A stretch of DNA of 64,000 nt from Affinundibacterium seohonense. GTDB taxonomy: Bacteria; Pseudomonadota; Gammaproteobacteria; Burkholderiales; Burkholderiaceae_D. Below the pieces are notes generated by a model that was not told the DNA's origin, did not search any database, and was given only the letters and a program-made list of their open reading frames with translations. A program made the translations under genes and the position numbers. The stretch lies in assembly GCF_014284305.1 (NCBI RefSeq), contig NZ_JACOFW010000021.1, positions 22,036 through 86,035 of the forward strand, read 5' to 3'. Shown here piece by piece: positions 37,250-46,596 of the stretch. Each line of letters begins with the position of its first letter. The stretch's first letter is position 1.

Positions 37250-37855
37250 CTACAACTCAGTTTTGGCAAGCATTAACTTCCTTTGCTGCACTACATAGTC
37301 AAGCAGATCCGGAAAAAAGTCTATAAAGCCTTGTTCCAAGACCTCATAACTCGAACATAAATCCAACGACGTCTGCTGTAGCAATTCGGCATTACGGGAT
37401 AAACGACTTGAAACACGATGAATGGCGATTTCGACACCAGAAAAGTCAGCATACGATCCCAACCAGTCTTGTTCTATCATGCGAGGAACCGCATAGGCTA
37501 GGGTCGGCGGAAATTGGTCTCTTCGCTTTGATAAAGATTGATAAAAACCAGCAATAAAGTCGCTTACATCCCCATCTGAATAACGAGTCCAATGCTTGAT
37601 TAACACATGGTCATAAAAAATATCCAACGCGATACCTGCAAACCGGCGCCGCGGCGCAGCGAATAAACTACGGGCATGTTGAATAATAGGATGCTGATCA
37701 GTAAAGCTATCGACTTTACGATGCAATAGAATTTCTTGTGCGATGGGCAAAGCAAACTTTGAAGCACCATCCATTTTGACAAAATCGCCGAGCAAAGCAC
37801 CAAACATGGCATCGTCGCTATGGCTTGCCAAATAGATATGTGCCAGATAATTCAT
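37250..37855 (-). CDS. acpH: Acyl carrier protein phosphodiesterase
   Basis: Removes the 4'-phosphopantetheine group from acyl carrier protein. The 201-residue protein has the family start MNYLAHIYLASHSDDAM and GALLGDFVK, then HRKVDSFTDQHP and ALDIFYDHVLIKHW, with the metal-binding His and Asp residues of an HD-like fold. It stands alone between the redoxin and the cobalamin cluster. Family assignment is firm; cell role is a housekeeping one. Confidence 0.9.
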   Translation of the reverse strand: MNYLAHIYLASHSDDAMFGALLGDFVKMDGASKFALPIAQEILLHRKVDSFTDQHPIIQHARSLFAAPRRRFAGIALDIFYDHVLIKHWTRYSDGDVSDFIAGFYQSLSKRRDQFPPTLAYAVPRMIEQDWLGSYADFSGVEIAIHRVSSRLSRNAELLQQTSLDLCSSYEVLEQGFIDFFPDLLDYVVQQRKLMLAKTEL

Positions 37856-37917
37856 AAACGCTCAAATAAAGTTCGGTCTTGTATTGTAGCGAATTACGCT
37901 GTACCCAACTACGCTGC

Positions 37918-38517
37918 TTATTCAAGCATGTAAGTTTCACTACACCCAAACCCAGCAACTGTTGCTGGCCATTGCGATGCCGAGCTGATCGTCTCATTTC
38001 CAGTCTCAAGATAATACCGCAGAGCCCGCATGACACCCGCATGTGTCACGCAAAGAATTTGCTGACTGTGCTGAGTCGCTTGCGTATTCACTTCCAATGT
38101 AGCCCGCATATCACGATAAAAATCGATCACTCGTGTCAATACCTGCTGACAGCTCTCCATTCCGCCAAATTGATAGTCGGGGAAATTTTCTATCCAGCTA
38201 TCATATTCAGCCTTGGGAATGTCATTCCAGGCATGGCCTTCCCAACACCCAAAATTCATTTCTCGCAAACGCGGATCGGCTATCAAGGGCGTTTGCAAAA
38301 AATGCGAATGAATCGCATCAGTCAATTGTCGCGCTCGCTGCAAATCCGAAGTGTAGATCATATCGGGCGTCACTCCCCGTGCGCTCATGCGGTCCAGTAT
38401 AGTCTGTGCATCTTGCGCGTTAGCATTGACTTCAGCACTGACATCAAGATGCCCATAACAAACGCCACTTTCTATCAAAGGTCGCGCATGACGTAGTAAA
38501 CACAGCGTATGCGCCAT
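37918..38517 (-). CDS. cobC: Alpha-ribazole phosphatase-type histidine phosphatase
   Basis: Member of the phosphoglycerate-mutase-like histidine phosphatases, 199 residues; in this context it should dephosphorylate alpha-ribazole-5'-phosphate or its cobamide. The catalytic RHA motif is at LCLLRHARP, and the second His lies in LCVTHAGVMRALRYYL. The start is the ATG at 38517, three bases after the cobS stop; a TTG before it is less likely. It is the last gene of the cobalamin cluster. Confidence 0.88.
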   Translation of the reverse strand: MAHTLCLLRHARPLIESGVCYGHLDVSAEVNANAQDAQTILDRMSARGVTPDMIYTSDLQRARQLTDAIHSHFLQTPLIADPRLREMNFGCWEGHAWNDIPKAEYDSWIENFPDYQFGGMESCQQVLTRVIDFYRDMRATLEVNTQATQHSQQILCVTHAGVMRALRYYLETGNETISSASQWPATVAGFGCSETYMLE

Positions 38518-38520
38518 CAA

Positions 38521-39315
38521 TCAAGCCCACGCTAAAAGTACGCCGAAATAAAATGCCAACTCACTCACCTGCTGAGTCGCCCCCAAAGCATCGCCCGTAA
38601 ATCCTTGAATGCGACGTGATAAGAATCGATACATCCAACAAGTAGCAAATAATGCCCCGACAGTTCCTGTTACCCATAGTCGACTTGGATGCCAGTACAC
38701 AATCAGCGCGAATGCAGATATGCACCAAAGCGCAGCGACCAATAAGGTTGGATAATCAATCGCATCCGCCAGCGGTTTGGATTTTGACTGCGGTGTGTCG
38801 CCAACATGCGGTAAATTCCTGATGATCAACAACGGCATCGTGCGCGAAACAACATGCGCCAAAAATATCGTCATTAGGCATACTGGTATGTTTAACTGCC
38901 CCAACAAACTGAGCAAAGCAAACTTAGTCGATAAGGCTAAAATCAAAGCCACCGCACCGTAAGTACCGATGCGCGAATCCTTCATGATTTCTAAAGATTT
39001 TTCGCGACTAACGTGACCGCCTAGTCCATCGGCCAAATCGGCCAGACCGTCTTCGTGAAAGGCACCGGTCAACATCACACTAAAAACAGTACTCAACACA
39101 ACGGCAATAAACACCGTTGCGGCCTGTTGCGGCAATAAAGCGTGCACGCCCCAAAAACAACATGCCGTCAAGCTGCCCACCAGCCAACCTATCCCCGGAA
39201 AGTGCCCAGCACTAGCACGCAACATGGTAGGACTATAGCCTACCCACGTCGCTAATTTTCCGGTGACGGGAATGCGGGTAAAAAACTGTAGCGCCAATAA
39301 GTAATGTCGAATCAT
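38521..39315 (-). CDS. cobS: Adenosylcobinamide-GDP ribazoletransferase
   Basis: Integral membrane enzyme joining activated cobinamide to the lower-ligand nucleotide, the last assembly step of cobalamin. At 264 residues it has several membrane segments. The signature HEDGLADLADGLGGH with the acidic metal-binding residues, and DSRIGTYGAVALIL, are present. It follows cobT by 12 bases in the cobalamin cluster. Confidence 0.94.
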   Translation of the reverse strand: MIRHYLLALQFFTRIPVTGKLATWVGYSPTMLRASAGHFPGIGWLVGSLTACCFWGVHALLPQQAATVFIAVVLSTVFSVMLTGAFHEDGLADLADGLGGHVSREKSLEIMKDSRIGTYGAVALILALSTKFALLSLLGQLNIPVCLMTIFLAHVVSRTMPLLIIRNLPHVGDTPQSKSKPLADAIDYPTLLVAALWCISAFALIVYWHPSRLWVTGTVGALFATCWMYRFLSRRIQGFTGDALGATQQVSELAFYFGVLLAWA

Positions 39316-39327
39316 GATTGGGCAATC

Positions 39328-40374
39328 CTATTCATTTCGCGCCACACCAGCACTTTCAAAACTCGCCATATCACACAAAATGTCACTAGCCGATTGTAAT
39401 AAAGGCCATGCCAAGGCTGCGCCAGAACCTTCACCTAAGCGCAAGCCTAAATCCAAGAGCGCAGTCGCTTGCAATGTGTCCAGCATTAAGCGATGTCCAC
39501 TTTCGGCGGAGCGATGCGCATATATGCAACGTTGCTGCACTTTCGGCGCCAGACGCGTTGCCACCAACACGGCAGAACTAGCAATAAATCCGTCAACGAC
39601 GATCACACGATTATCGATCGCGGCCTGCAACACGATGCCGACTAACGTGGCGATTTCAAAGCCACCCAGACAAGCTAAGGCTTCTAATGGTGTCGTCGCA
39701 CTTGCATGGCGTTTTAACACTAAACGCAGTGTCTCTACTTTTCTGGCAATCGCAAAATGATCGAGTCCCGTACCTGCACCCGTGCAATCAGCAATATCTA
39801 GGTCGCCTAAACGTGCCAGCAGCAAAGCCGCTGCGGAGGTATTACCGATACCCATTTCACCTAATAAAACCACATTCCCTGGCAAGCTCTTTACAATCTC
39901 GCGCCCATGATTCATCGCTTGCTGACATTGTTCCTCGCTCATTGCTGGTTCTTTCAGACTGTCTACTGTGCCGTACCCGACCTTGCGGATAATCAAACCT
40001 AGACGCGGGGCGAAGTCGTGATTCACACCGCAATCAATGACGTTCAAGGCAATCCCGTGTTGACGCGCCAACACACTCACTGCTGCGCCACCCGCTAGAA
40101 AATTTTCCACCATCTGCCAAGTCACGTCACTAGGAAAAGCCGACACACCATGTTTGACGATGCCATGATCACCAGCGCACACTAACATCTGCGCCTGTGT
40201 CAAACGTGGTGACTCTGTGCCCAAGATCAATCCTAGTTGTATGGCAAGTTGCTCAATTCGGCCAAGTGAACCTAGCGGTTTCGTTTTGTTGTTAATTTTA
40301 TGTTGCAGACGCGCCAGCAATTCTGGATTTTGCAAATCCGCCATCGCAAACCATGCTTCATTTACTACGTTCAT
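39328..40374 (-). CDS. cobT: Nicotinate-nucleotide-dimethylbenzimidazole phosphoribosyltransferase
   Basis: Activates the lower ligand: makes alpha-ribazole phosphate from dimethylbenzimidazole and nicotinate mononucleotide. The protein is 348 residues. The early KPLGSLGRIEQLA, the central LLGEMGIGNTSAAALL, and the catalytic Glu region LRLGEGSGAALA near the end are conserved. A good AAAGG precedes the ATG. Supplies the substrate for CobS just downstream. Confidence 0.95.
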   Translation of the reverse strand: MNVVNEAWFAMADLQNPELLARLQHKINNKTKPLGSLGRIEQLAIQLGLILGTESPRLTQAQMLVCAGDHGIVKHGVSAFPSDVTWQMVENFLAGGAAVSVLARQHGIALNVIDCGVNHDFAPRLGLIIRKVGYGTVDSLKEPAMSEEQCQQAMNHGREIVKSLPGNVVLLGEMGIGNTSAAALLLARLGDLDIADCTGAGTGLDHFAIARKVETLRLVLKRHASATTPLEALACLGGFEIATLVGIVLQAAIDNRVIVVDGFIASSAVLVATRLAPKVQQRCIYAHRSAESGHRLMLDTLQATALLDLGLRLGEGSGAALAWPLLQSASDILCDMASFESAGVARNE

Positions 40375-40405
40375 ACTGAACCTTTACTTAATCAAAAAAG
40401 AAAAT

Positions 40406-41494
40406 TTAAAAATGCGGTGAATACTGTTTCACTGCACGATGAAAAGCATCTTGCATAGGTGGAGATAACACGCGCATTCGGAAACAGGCATCCAGTCCAA
40501 ACGAACCGGCATGCCGCAACTTAATACCCTGCGCGCGCATCGCATGTAAAAAATCGGTACGATGTTCTTGAATTTTTCTGCTTGGTGTGACGCAGAAAAA
40601 ATTCGTATCACTTGGTTCGATCTGCCACCCCAAATCCGCGCACAAGGCAATTTGCCTTTGCTTCCACTCGCGTAAGGTTTCCAGACTTTTCAATAACCAA
40701 TTCTGTACTGATGGCAAAGTCCATGCGCTTAACATTGTCACCGCATGACTACCCAGCGGCCATGAGGCTGCCATCTGTTCCAATTCCTGCTGCCAAACTT
40801 CTGCTTGTAAAGGTGCGATCACATAAGCACCGCGAATTCCCGTTAATCCCAGTGCCTTATTTGGGGTAAATAATTGCCAGCAAGCGTCACGTTGCTGTGA
40901 ACTCAAACTGGCACTACCTGATAAGCGCAATGGCTGATATGCGCAATCGAGTACCAACTGCGCTTTGTCAGACTTCGCCATAATCATCTGCGCTAAGCCA
41001 GCTTGATTTTGTCCCAATGGACTGCCTGGCTCACAAGCCCAGATCAAGTCTGCAGCGCGAAAATCTTCGACTACATTCAGTCCAGCAGCCCGTCCGGCTA
41101 ATACATAATCACCATAACTATGGGGCGGTATCCAAACGTTTTTTTGAGACGGCGCTAGTCGCCCTCGTTGGTCAATCTGCCCCACCAACATGGACATCCG
41201 AAAAATGAATTCACTCGCGCTGGCAGCGAACATGAGGCGCTGTGGTGACACCTGATGCCATGCTGCCAGTGCGTTGCGCAAGCTGTGATAGTCAGGATCA
41301 GGATAACTGGCACAATCACTTAAACGAATCTGCGTCAGCACTTCAGGACATGGACCTAGCGCATTGCTATTGGTCGAAAAATCGTAAGCTGGCTTCCCTA
41401 AAGTATCAGTACCACCATGCATGCGCGATGCTGGTCGCTCACTTTTATGCAAGCGCATTGGCGGCTGTTGTGGCAGGCGTTTTACAGTCAACAT
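40406..41494 (-). CDS. cobD: Threonine-phosphate decarboxylase (aminotransferase fold)
   Basis: PLP enzyme that makes aminopropanol phosphate for the cobalamin side chain, used by the CbiB step. Its 362 residues have the class I/II aminotransferase pattern: FSTNSNALGPCPEVL at the start, and FTPNKALGLTGIRGAYV with the PLP-binding Lys. The name CobD is used in Salmonella; in some genomes the same enzyme is called CobC. It lies 31 bases upstream of cobT and downstream of cbiB. Histidinol-phosphate aminotransferase would be the main alternative, but the context argues for the cobalamin role. Confidence 0.9.
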   Translation of the reverse strand: MLTVKRLPQQPPMRLHKSERPASRMHGGTDTLGKPAYDFSTNSNALGPCPEVLTQIRLSDCASYPDPDYHSLRNALAAWHQVSPQRLMFAASASEFIFRMSMLVGQIDQRGRLAPSQKNVWIPPHSYGDYVLAGRAAGLNVVEDFRAADLIWACEPGSPLGQNQAGLAQMIMAKSDKAQLVLDCAYQPLRLSGSASLSSQQRDACWQLFTPNKALGLTGIRGAYVIAPLQAEVWQQELEQMAASWPLGSHAVTMLSAWTLPSVQNWLLKSLETLREWKQRQIALCADLGWQIEPSDTNFFCVTPSRKIQEHRTDFLHAMRAQGIKLRHAGSFGLDACFRMRVLSPPMQDAFHRAVKQYSPHF

Positions 41495-41515
41495 AGTTTG
41501 ATTTCTTCCAAAAAT

Positions 41516-42517
41516 TCAATACCAAGCACTTAGCAGTAACAACACACCGACACAAAGAAACCATACGCAAATCGCTCGTTCACACAATTGCACAGCTAGG
41601 TCAATGTGCTGGTGATCGACTTCCAAACCCTTGGCATGCAAAACGTAGACGCCAGGTTTTGAGAGCCGTATATTTAAGAGCAATGCCATCGCCCCCATAG
41701 GCCAGCCACCATTTGGTGACGTGGTGACACCCGCTTCTCGCCATAGCTGACAGTTCGGCATTCTGGCTACGCTCAAGTACATCATGAATGCTGTGAGTCG
41801 CGCGCCAGGCCAAGATAAAATATCATCTGCATGCGCCGCCCACTTGCCAGCCCAAGTCCACACCCGACCACCACGCTCACCGCGATAGCCCCACATCGCA
41901 TCCGCAGTATTCGCAAATCGATAAAGCAAAACGCCAGGCAAGCCAGCCAAGACAAACCAAAACAAAACCGAAATGACGGAATCGTTTAGATTCTCTGCTA
42001 AGGTTTCGATTGCGCTCTCGCGCACTTCATGCGCTTGCAATTGGCGAACATCGCGGCTCACCAAACGTGCTAATTGTTGACGACCCGCATCCAAAGAGTC
42101 TTGCAAGGCCAGCTCTACCGCAAGCACTTCATCTCGCAACATTCCCCAGCTAAACAATGGTTTGAGCAAGAAACCCAAGATGATTCCCTGCCAATACCAC
42201 GCCAATGCACCAAGTGCTTGCTGTAATTTCCAAGCAATACCGACCAAGACGATCGCCGCAAGCAACCAGAAAAAAGCCCCTAAGAAAAACGCTAACATCT
42301 TTCGCTTAACGCTCGAACTTTCAAGCTCAAGCGCCTCAGGCGCAGCGAGAGGAGCACTGAGCTTTCCGCAAAAATTTAAATAGTGCCCCATCCAAACCAC
42401 AGGATGCCAGGCAGCTTTTGGCTCCCCAAAATAGAGATCGATCAGCCAGCCGACTAACAATGCTAGTGCGAGTATCTGTGCATGTTCAGAAGTTGACATA
42501 CTTAAATTAAGCAACAT
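41516..42517 (-). CDS. cbiB: Adenosylcobinamide-phosphate synthase
   Basis: Membrane enzyme that attaches aminopropanol (phosphate) to adenosylcobyric acid. The 333 residues contain about five hydrophobic segments; conserved parts are LIDLYFGEPKAAWHPVVWMG, FADTADAMWGYR-like (RFANTADAMWGYRGER) and SPNGGWPMGAMALLL. AGAGG upstream supports the ATG at 42517; an in-frame ATG at 42499 is possible. Product feeds CobP. Confidence 0.94.
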   Translation of the reverse strand: MLLNLSMSTSEHAQILALALLVGWLIDLYFGEPKAAWHPVVWMGHYLNFCGKLSAPLAAPEALELESSSVKRKMLAFFLGAFFWLLAAIVLVGIAWKLQQALGALAWYWQGIILGFLLKPLFSWGMLRDEVLAVELALQDSLDAGRQQLARLVSRDVRQLQAHEVRESAIETLAENLNDSVISVLFWFVLAGLPGVLLYRFANTADAMWGYRGERGGRVWTWAGKWAAHADDILSWPGARLTAFMMYLSVARMPNCQLWREAGVTTSPNGGWPMGAMALLLNIRLSKPGVYVLHAKGLEVDHQHIDLAVQLCERAICVWFLCVGVLLLLSAWY

Positions 42518-42560
42518 GCATTCGACCTCTAACGAGCGTTATGAACAGACATCGTGTGTA

Positions 42561-43130
42561 TCAATCTTCGATACCACGTTGCGCTGGAATTCCTGCGCGA
42601 AACGCGTGTTTGACCAAAGTCATTTCGGTAACCGTATCGGCTAAGTCGATTAATTCAGGTGGGCAGCGGCGACCTGTCAACACCACATGCACATCCACCG
42701 GGCGGGCGCGCAAAGTTGCCAAGACATCGTCCAGTGGTAACCAACCGTAAATTAAAGGATAGGTAATTTCGTCCAAGGTCACCATGAAATACTCGCCACT
42801 CATGATCGCGACCTTGGCCTTTTCCCAACCGTCACGCGCTAGCTGCGCAGAATGATCTAAGTCCTGACTCTTCCAACTGAATCCATCACCCAAGCCTATG
42901 ACCGGCAGACCTAGTTGTTCAAACATCCGGTGCTCACCAAAACGCGCGGTCGGAACCTTCATGAACTGAAAAATCTTCACTGCTTTTCCACGTCCGTGTG
43001 CGCGCAAGGCTAAGCCGAATGCGGCGGTGCTTTTACCTTTGCCATCACCGGTGTTGATGATCACTAAACCTCGACGCTCACCTTGCGGTTTTTCATAAGG
43101 TTTCTCTGCTGGTGGTGTTTCAATTTGCAT
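42561..43130 (-). CDS. cobO: Cob(I)alamin adenosyltransferase, CobO/BtuR type
   Basis: Adds the upper adenosyl ligand to corrinoids, using ATP. The 189-residue protein has the P-loop [14 protein letters not shown], the substrate region [11 protein letters not shown] and the Walker-B-like [10 protein letters not shown], then [13 protein letters not shown]. The start is preceded by GGAGAATAAAA. It lies between the uptake genes and cbiB, so imported corrinoids can be adenosylated before side-chain completion. Confidence 0.96.
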   Translation of the reverse strand: MQIETPPAEKPYEKPQGERRGLVIINTGDGKGKSTAAFGLALRAHGRGKAVKIFQFMKVPTARFGEHRMFEQLGLPVIGLGDGFSWKSQDLDHSAQLARDGWEKAKVAIMSGEYFMVTLDEITYPLIYGWLPLDDVLATLRARPVDVHVVLTGRRCPPELIDLADTVTEMTLVKHAFRAGIPAQRGIED

Positions 43131-43211
43131 TTTTATTCTCCATTTTTTTACATTTTTAGTTTCAATCCCGCGACACAGGAATGACGATTACGTTGACTAC
43201 GACCTTGGCTT

Positions 43212-44012
43212 TCAATTTGGCAAAGCAACCCACTGCCCTGCCACCGAATGTATCGCTATGCGCTGCTCAAACACCTCGCGCAAAGCCTGATGACTGGCGG
43301 GATCATCACACGCTCCTTGATGAACTAGCTGCCCTTCCTGCATGATTAATAAATGATCAGCTTGCAGCGCAAAAGAAATCTCATGCAGGACGCTGACCAC
43401 GGTTTTTCCTTGCGCGACTAGTTGTCTGACCAACGCCATCCAATCCGCCTGATGCGGCGGATCGAGATTGGCTAAAGGCTCGTCCATCAATAAAATCTCG
43501 GCGTGTACCGCCAAAGCCCTTGCCAATAGCACGCGTTGTCGCTCGCCCCCAGATAATTGCCCAAGGCTACGTTCGCGCCACTGCCAAGCTTGGGTATCGC
43601 GCAGTGCTTGTTCTACCGCGGCATGATCGGCAGCACTTGGCGCTGCCAGCCAGGCTTGATGCGGTAAGCGCCCTAGCATGACGACATCCCACACGCGCAT
43701 ATCCTCTGCCGCACTTTGACTTTGCCCTAACCACGATAGGCATCGTGCTATGTCTCGTCGTGATATCTCAAGCACCGACTGCCCCAACAACTGCACTTTG
43801 CCGTCGCACGCCAATAGCCCCGCCAGCGCTTTGAGTAGGCTCGATTTACCTGCACCATTCGGCCCCACAATGCTAGTCCATGCCGCGCGTGGAATTTGCA
43901 AGCTCAGGTCGCGTAGTATGTGCGCCCCATCAAGCATTGCATGAAGTTGTTCGGTCTGAATTGCTAGCGTAGTTGCGACCGTAGTTGATTTTGATTGAGT
44001 CGATTGCATCAT
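43212..44012 (-). CDS. btuD: Vitamin B12/corrinoid ABC transporter ATP-binding protein
   Basis: ATPase subunit of the BtuCDF importer. The start ATG at 44012 overlaps the btuC stop codon by one base (TGATG), so translation is coupled; a second ATG follows at once. The protein is about 266 residues with Walker A GPNGAGKSSLLKA, signature LSGGERQRVLLARAL and Walker B ILLMDEPLANLD, all intact. FecE-type iron-siderophore transport would look alike, but the riboswitch operon makes corrinoids the likely cargo. Confidence 0.92.
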   Translation of the reverse strand: MMQSTQSKSTTVATTLAIQTEQLHAMLDGAHILRDLSLQIPRAAWTSIVGPNGAGKSSLLKALAGLLACDGKVQLLGQSVLEISRRDIARCLSWLGQSQSAAEDMRVWDVVMLGRLPHQAWLAAPSAADHAAVEQALRDTQAWQWRERSLGQLSGGERQRVLLARALAVHAEILLMDEPLANLDPPHQADWMALVRQLVAQGKTVVSVLHEISFALQADHLLIMQEGQLVHQGACDDPASHQALREVFEQRIAIHSVAGQWVALPN

Positions 44013-45091
44013 CAATGCCCTTCCATCCGGCGCTGTTTATGCATTAATCGCAGCAGATAAGCACCACCCAAAATTGCTGTCACGACACCCACTGGCAATT
44101 CTTGTGGTGCGATCATCCAGCGGCTAAGAATGTCGGCTGCACTCAACAAAATCCCACCTGCCAAACTCGATAAAACAATCAAACCAGCATGTGTGGTCTT
44201 CAACATAGAACGCACCAAATGTGGAGCAGCCAAACCGACAAACACGATTAAGCCAGTTTGTGCGACCGCGGTACCTGCGCTCAAAGCAATAATCAACACC
44301 AAGGCCATCCGCATTTGTGGCAAAGGCAAACCTAAACTACTGGCAGTCGCTTCCCCCAACGACAAGCCATCCAATACCTGACTTAAAGCGAGGCTAATCA
44401 CCAAACAAATCACGAAAACCAACAACATCACGCCACAACTAGACCACCCCACATAGCCGGTACTGCCCAACATAAAAGCCTGCATAGCCTGAACAATATC
44501 CGGCCGCATCATCGTCACCAAAGACCCAACGGCGCCTAAGACCACCCCAACGATGACGCCCGCTAATAACAAGCGCAAAGTGTGTTGCACCCCACGAGCC
44601 AATAGCAGCGTCAAAAATACCGCCAACACCGCACCACAAAAAGCAGCACCAGTCAGCCCCAAGCGCACCACCCAAGCCGTGGCGAATGGAGATCCACCAA
44701 AAGCAACCAAGGCCGTCGCCACTCCCAGTGAAGCACCAGAAGCACTACCAAGTAAATACGGATCCGCCAAAGGGTTACGGAATAAGCCTTGCGCCACTGC
44801 GCCGGATAAACCAAGCAAAGCGCCTGCAGCCCAAGCACCCAAGGTACGTGGCAAGCGTATATCCCACACAATTTGCATAGCCAATGACTGCTGCCACATA
44901 CTCGACAAACTCTCCCAGCCATTACTGCCAACGCCCAATCCGAGCACGATCAAAATCAGACTGAGAAGCAATAGACTGATCAGCGTAAACAATAATTTGC
45001 CGCGTTGATGCGGTATGGCAGCAGAATGCGATTCAAGCTTGGCCTGAATATCCAATCCCGTCACCATCGCACTTCCACTCATCGGTGTCAT
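44012..45091 (-). CDS. btuC: Vitamin B12/corrinoid ABC transporter permease
   Basis: Inner-membrane channel of the BtuCDF system, FecCD family, 359 residues and about ten membrane helices. Family segments are visible: RLPRTLGAWAAGALLGLSGA, FRNPLADPYLLGSASGASLG and FVGLAAPHLVRSML. It begins with an ATGA overlap with the btuF stop and ends with a one-base overlap with btuD, so the three are translated as a set. The first 35 residues are a soluble extension. Confidence 0.93.
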   Translation of the reverse strand: MTPMSGSAMVTGLDIQAKLESHSAAIPHQRGKLLFTLISLLLLSLILIVLGLGVGSNGWESLSSMWQQSLAMQIVWDIRLPRTLGAWAAGALLGLSGAVAQGLFRNPLADPYLLGSASGASLGVATALVAFGGSPFATAWVVRLGLTGAAFCGAVLAVFLTLLLARGVQHTLRLLLAGVIVGVVLGAVGSLVTMMRPDIVQAMQAFMLGSTGYVGWSSCGVMLLVFVICLVISLALSQVLDGLSLGEATASSLGLPLPQMRMALVLIIALSAGTAVAQTGLIVFVGLAAPHLVRSMLKTTHAGLIVLSSLAGGILLSAADILSRWMIAPQELPVGVVTAILGGAYLLRLMHKQRRMEGH

Positions 45092-46008
45092 GGTGCTTTA
45101 CCCACTGCATCAGTCGGTAGCTTACTCAACAAGCACTTAGCCATAATCGCTGCAGCTTCTGCCATGCGCGGTCCTGGACGTACCAGCACATCTGATTCCG
45201 CAGACGTGTACACGCACACACGGTTTTCACGTAGCGCGCGGATACTTGACCAACCCGGGCGTGTGGGCAAAGAGGCATAGCCACGTTCGCTAACCATGAT
45301 CAAATCAGGATTGGCGCGCACAATGTATTCGGGGTTCAATTTCGGAAACGGCCCTTGACTGCGAGGTACGATATTTCCAGCACCCAATCGAGCCAAAGTT
45401 TCACCGATAAAACTACTTTCACCAGCTGCATGCGGTGCACTACTGACTTCAAAATACACTCGCAAATTTTTCACCGAGGCCGGCAAGGTTTTCGCTGCTG
45501 CCGTAATACCATTGTCCATCTCACGCCATATGCGTTCGACATCAGGCACTTCTAACAGTTGTCCTAACTTAAGCAAAATACGATGGACATCCGCCTGACT
45601 ATCCGGATTCATCGCTAACACTTTTATACCCAAGGCTTGCAAGCGATCCGCGGCGCGTGTCGATGTCGACATCAAGACCACATCCGGTTTCAATGCAGCA
45701 ATTGCTTCAATCCCTGGGTCGAGACCACCACCAACCTGCGGTAAAGAACGCACGCTTGCAGGGAAATTCGAATATCGATCCACCCCAACCAAACGTGCAC
45801 AGTGTCCCAGAGCACAAACAGACTCGGTCAACGACGGCAATATGCTGACGATACGCTGCGGTGCTTGTTTAAAATTCACGGTGACTTGTCGATCATCCGT
45901 GATGTCAATCGCCTGTGCAAAATTCGCTATAAAGGCGATCACCGACACAACCATTAGACGCAGACATCCCCGTTTAAAAATTCGCTTCGAGAATACATTT
46001 GGATTCAT
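45088..46008 (-). CDS. btuF: Periplasmic corrinoid-binding protein
   Basis: Binds vitamin B12 or related corrinoids in the periplasm and delivers them to BtuCD. It has 306 residues with a signal peptide ending NFAQA and a type-III binding-protein fold (RIVSILPSLTESVCALG, LDPGIEAIAALKPDVVL). The start follows GAGAGG. It overlaps btuC by four bases. Confidence 0.91.
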   Translation of the reverse strand: MNPNVFSKRIFKRGCLRLMVVSVIAFIANFAQAIDITDDRQVTVNFKQAPQRIVSILPSLTESVCALGHCARLVGVDRYSNFPASVRSLPQVGGGLDPGIEAIAALKPDVVLMSTSTRAADRLQALGIKVLAMNPDSQADVHRILLKLGQLLEVPDVERIWREMDNGITAAAKTLPASVKNLRVYFEVSSAPHAAGESSFIGETLARLGAGNIVPRSQGPFPKLNPEYIVRANPDLIMVSERGYASLPTRPGWSSIRALRENRVCVYTSAESDVLVRPGPRMAEAAAIMAKCLLSKLPTDAVGKAP

Positions 46009-46011
46009 TGA

Positions 46012-46596
46012 CTACCTCTCTTTGTCTTTTAAGCTCAACCGCATACCAGCCACCATCAAACTGACACGCTCGACAGTTGCTGCCAATGCCTGATTCAACT
46101 TGCCCAGATGATCGACATAAGCACGCACTTCTCGTCCCATAGGAATCACACCTAAACCAATTTCATTGCTGACGATGACGATAGGACCTTGCGCGCTTTT
46201 TACCACATCGACCAGCTCTGTTATCGCATGTTCGATGGCATTCAAATCCAAGGCGTCGTGATCCAACGGCATCAGCCAATTCGTTAGCCACAAGGTCAGG
46301 CAATCGAGCACAATCAAACAATCTGGCTGACTATGTGCACGAATAGCCGCCGCAACCGCGAGCGGCTCTTCTATCGTGCGCATGGTTGGCAAACGTAATG
46401 CGCGATCTGCCTGATGACGGGCAATACGGGCCTGCATTTCATCATCCCAAGCTTGCGCGGTGGCGATGAAGATCGCACGATGATCAGGGCTCGCTTGCAA
46501 CCAACTTTGTGCCAGCATTTCTGCACGCGCTGATTTGCCACTTTTTTGCCCGCCCAAAATTAACTCTGAACGGGCAATCGACAGATTCGCACTCAC
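46012..46596 (-). CDS. cobP: Adenosylcobinamide kinase/guanylyltransferase
   Basis: Phosphorylates adenosylcobinamide and transfers GMP, giving the substrate for CobS. The 194-residue protein has the P-loop LILGGQKSGKSARAE and the conserved VSNEIGLGVIPMGREVRAY. The start codon is a GTG that directly follows the btuB TAA with no gap, and no in-frame ATG lies before the P-loop. It is the second gene of the riboswitch-led operon. Confidence 0.94.
   Translation of the reverse strand: MSANLSIARSELILGGQKSGKSARAEMLAQSWLQASPDHRAIFIATAQAWDDEMQARIARHQADRALRLPTMRTIEEPLAVAAAIRAHSQPDCLIVLDCLTLWLTNWLMPLDHDALDLNAIEHAITELVDVVKSAQGPIVIVSNEIGLGVIPMGREVRAYVDHLGKLNQALAATVERVSLMVAGMRLSLKDKER

Noticed and set aside
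43160..43211. Possible third copy of the groEL-downstream repeat
   Set aside because: Only about ten bases (CAGGAATGAC) match; too short to call a repeat copy.
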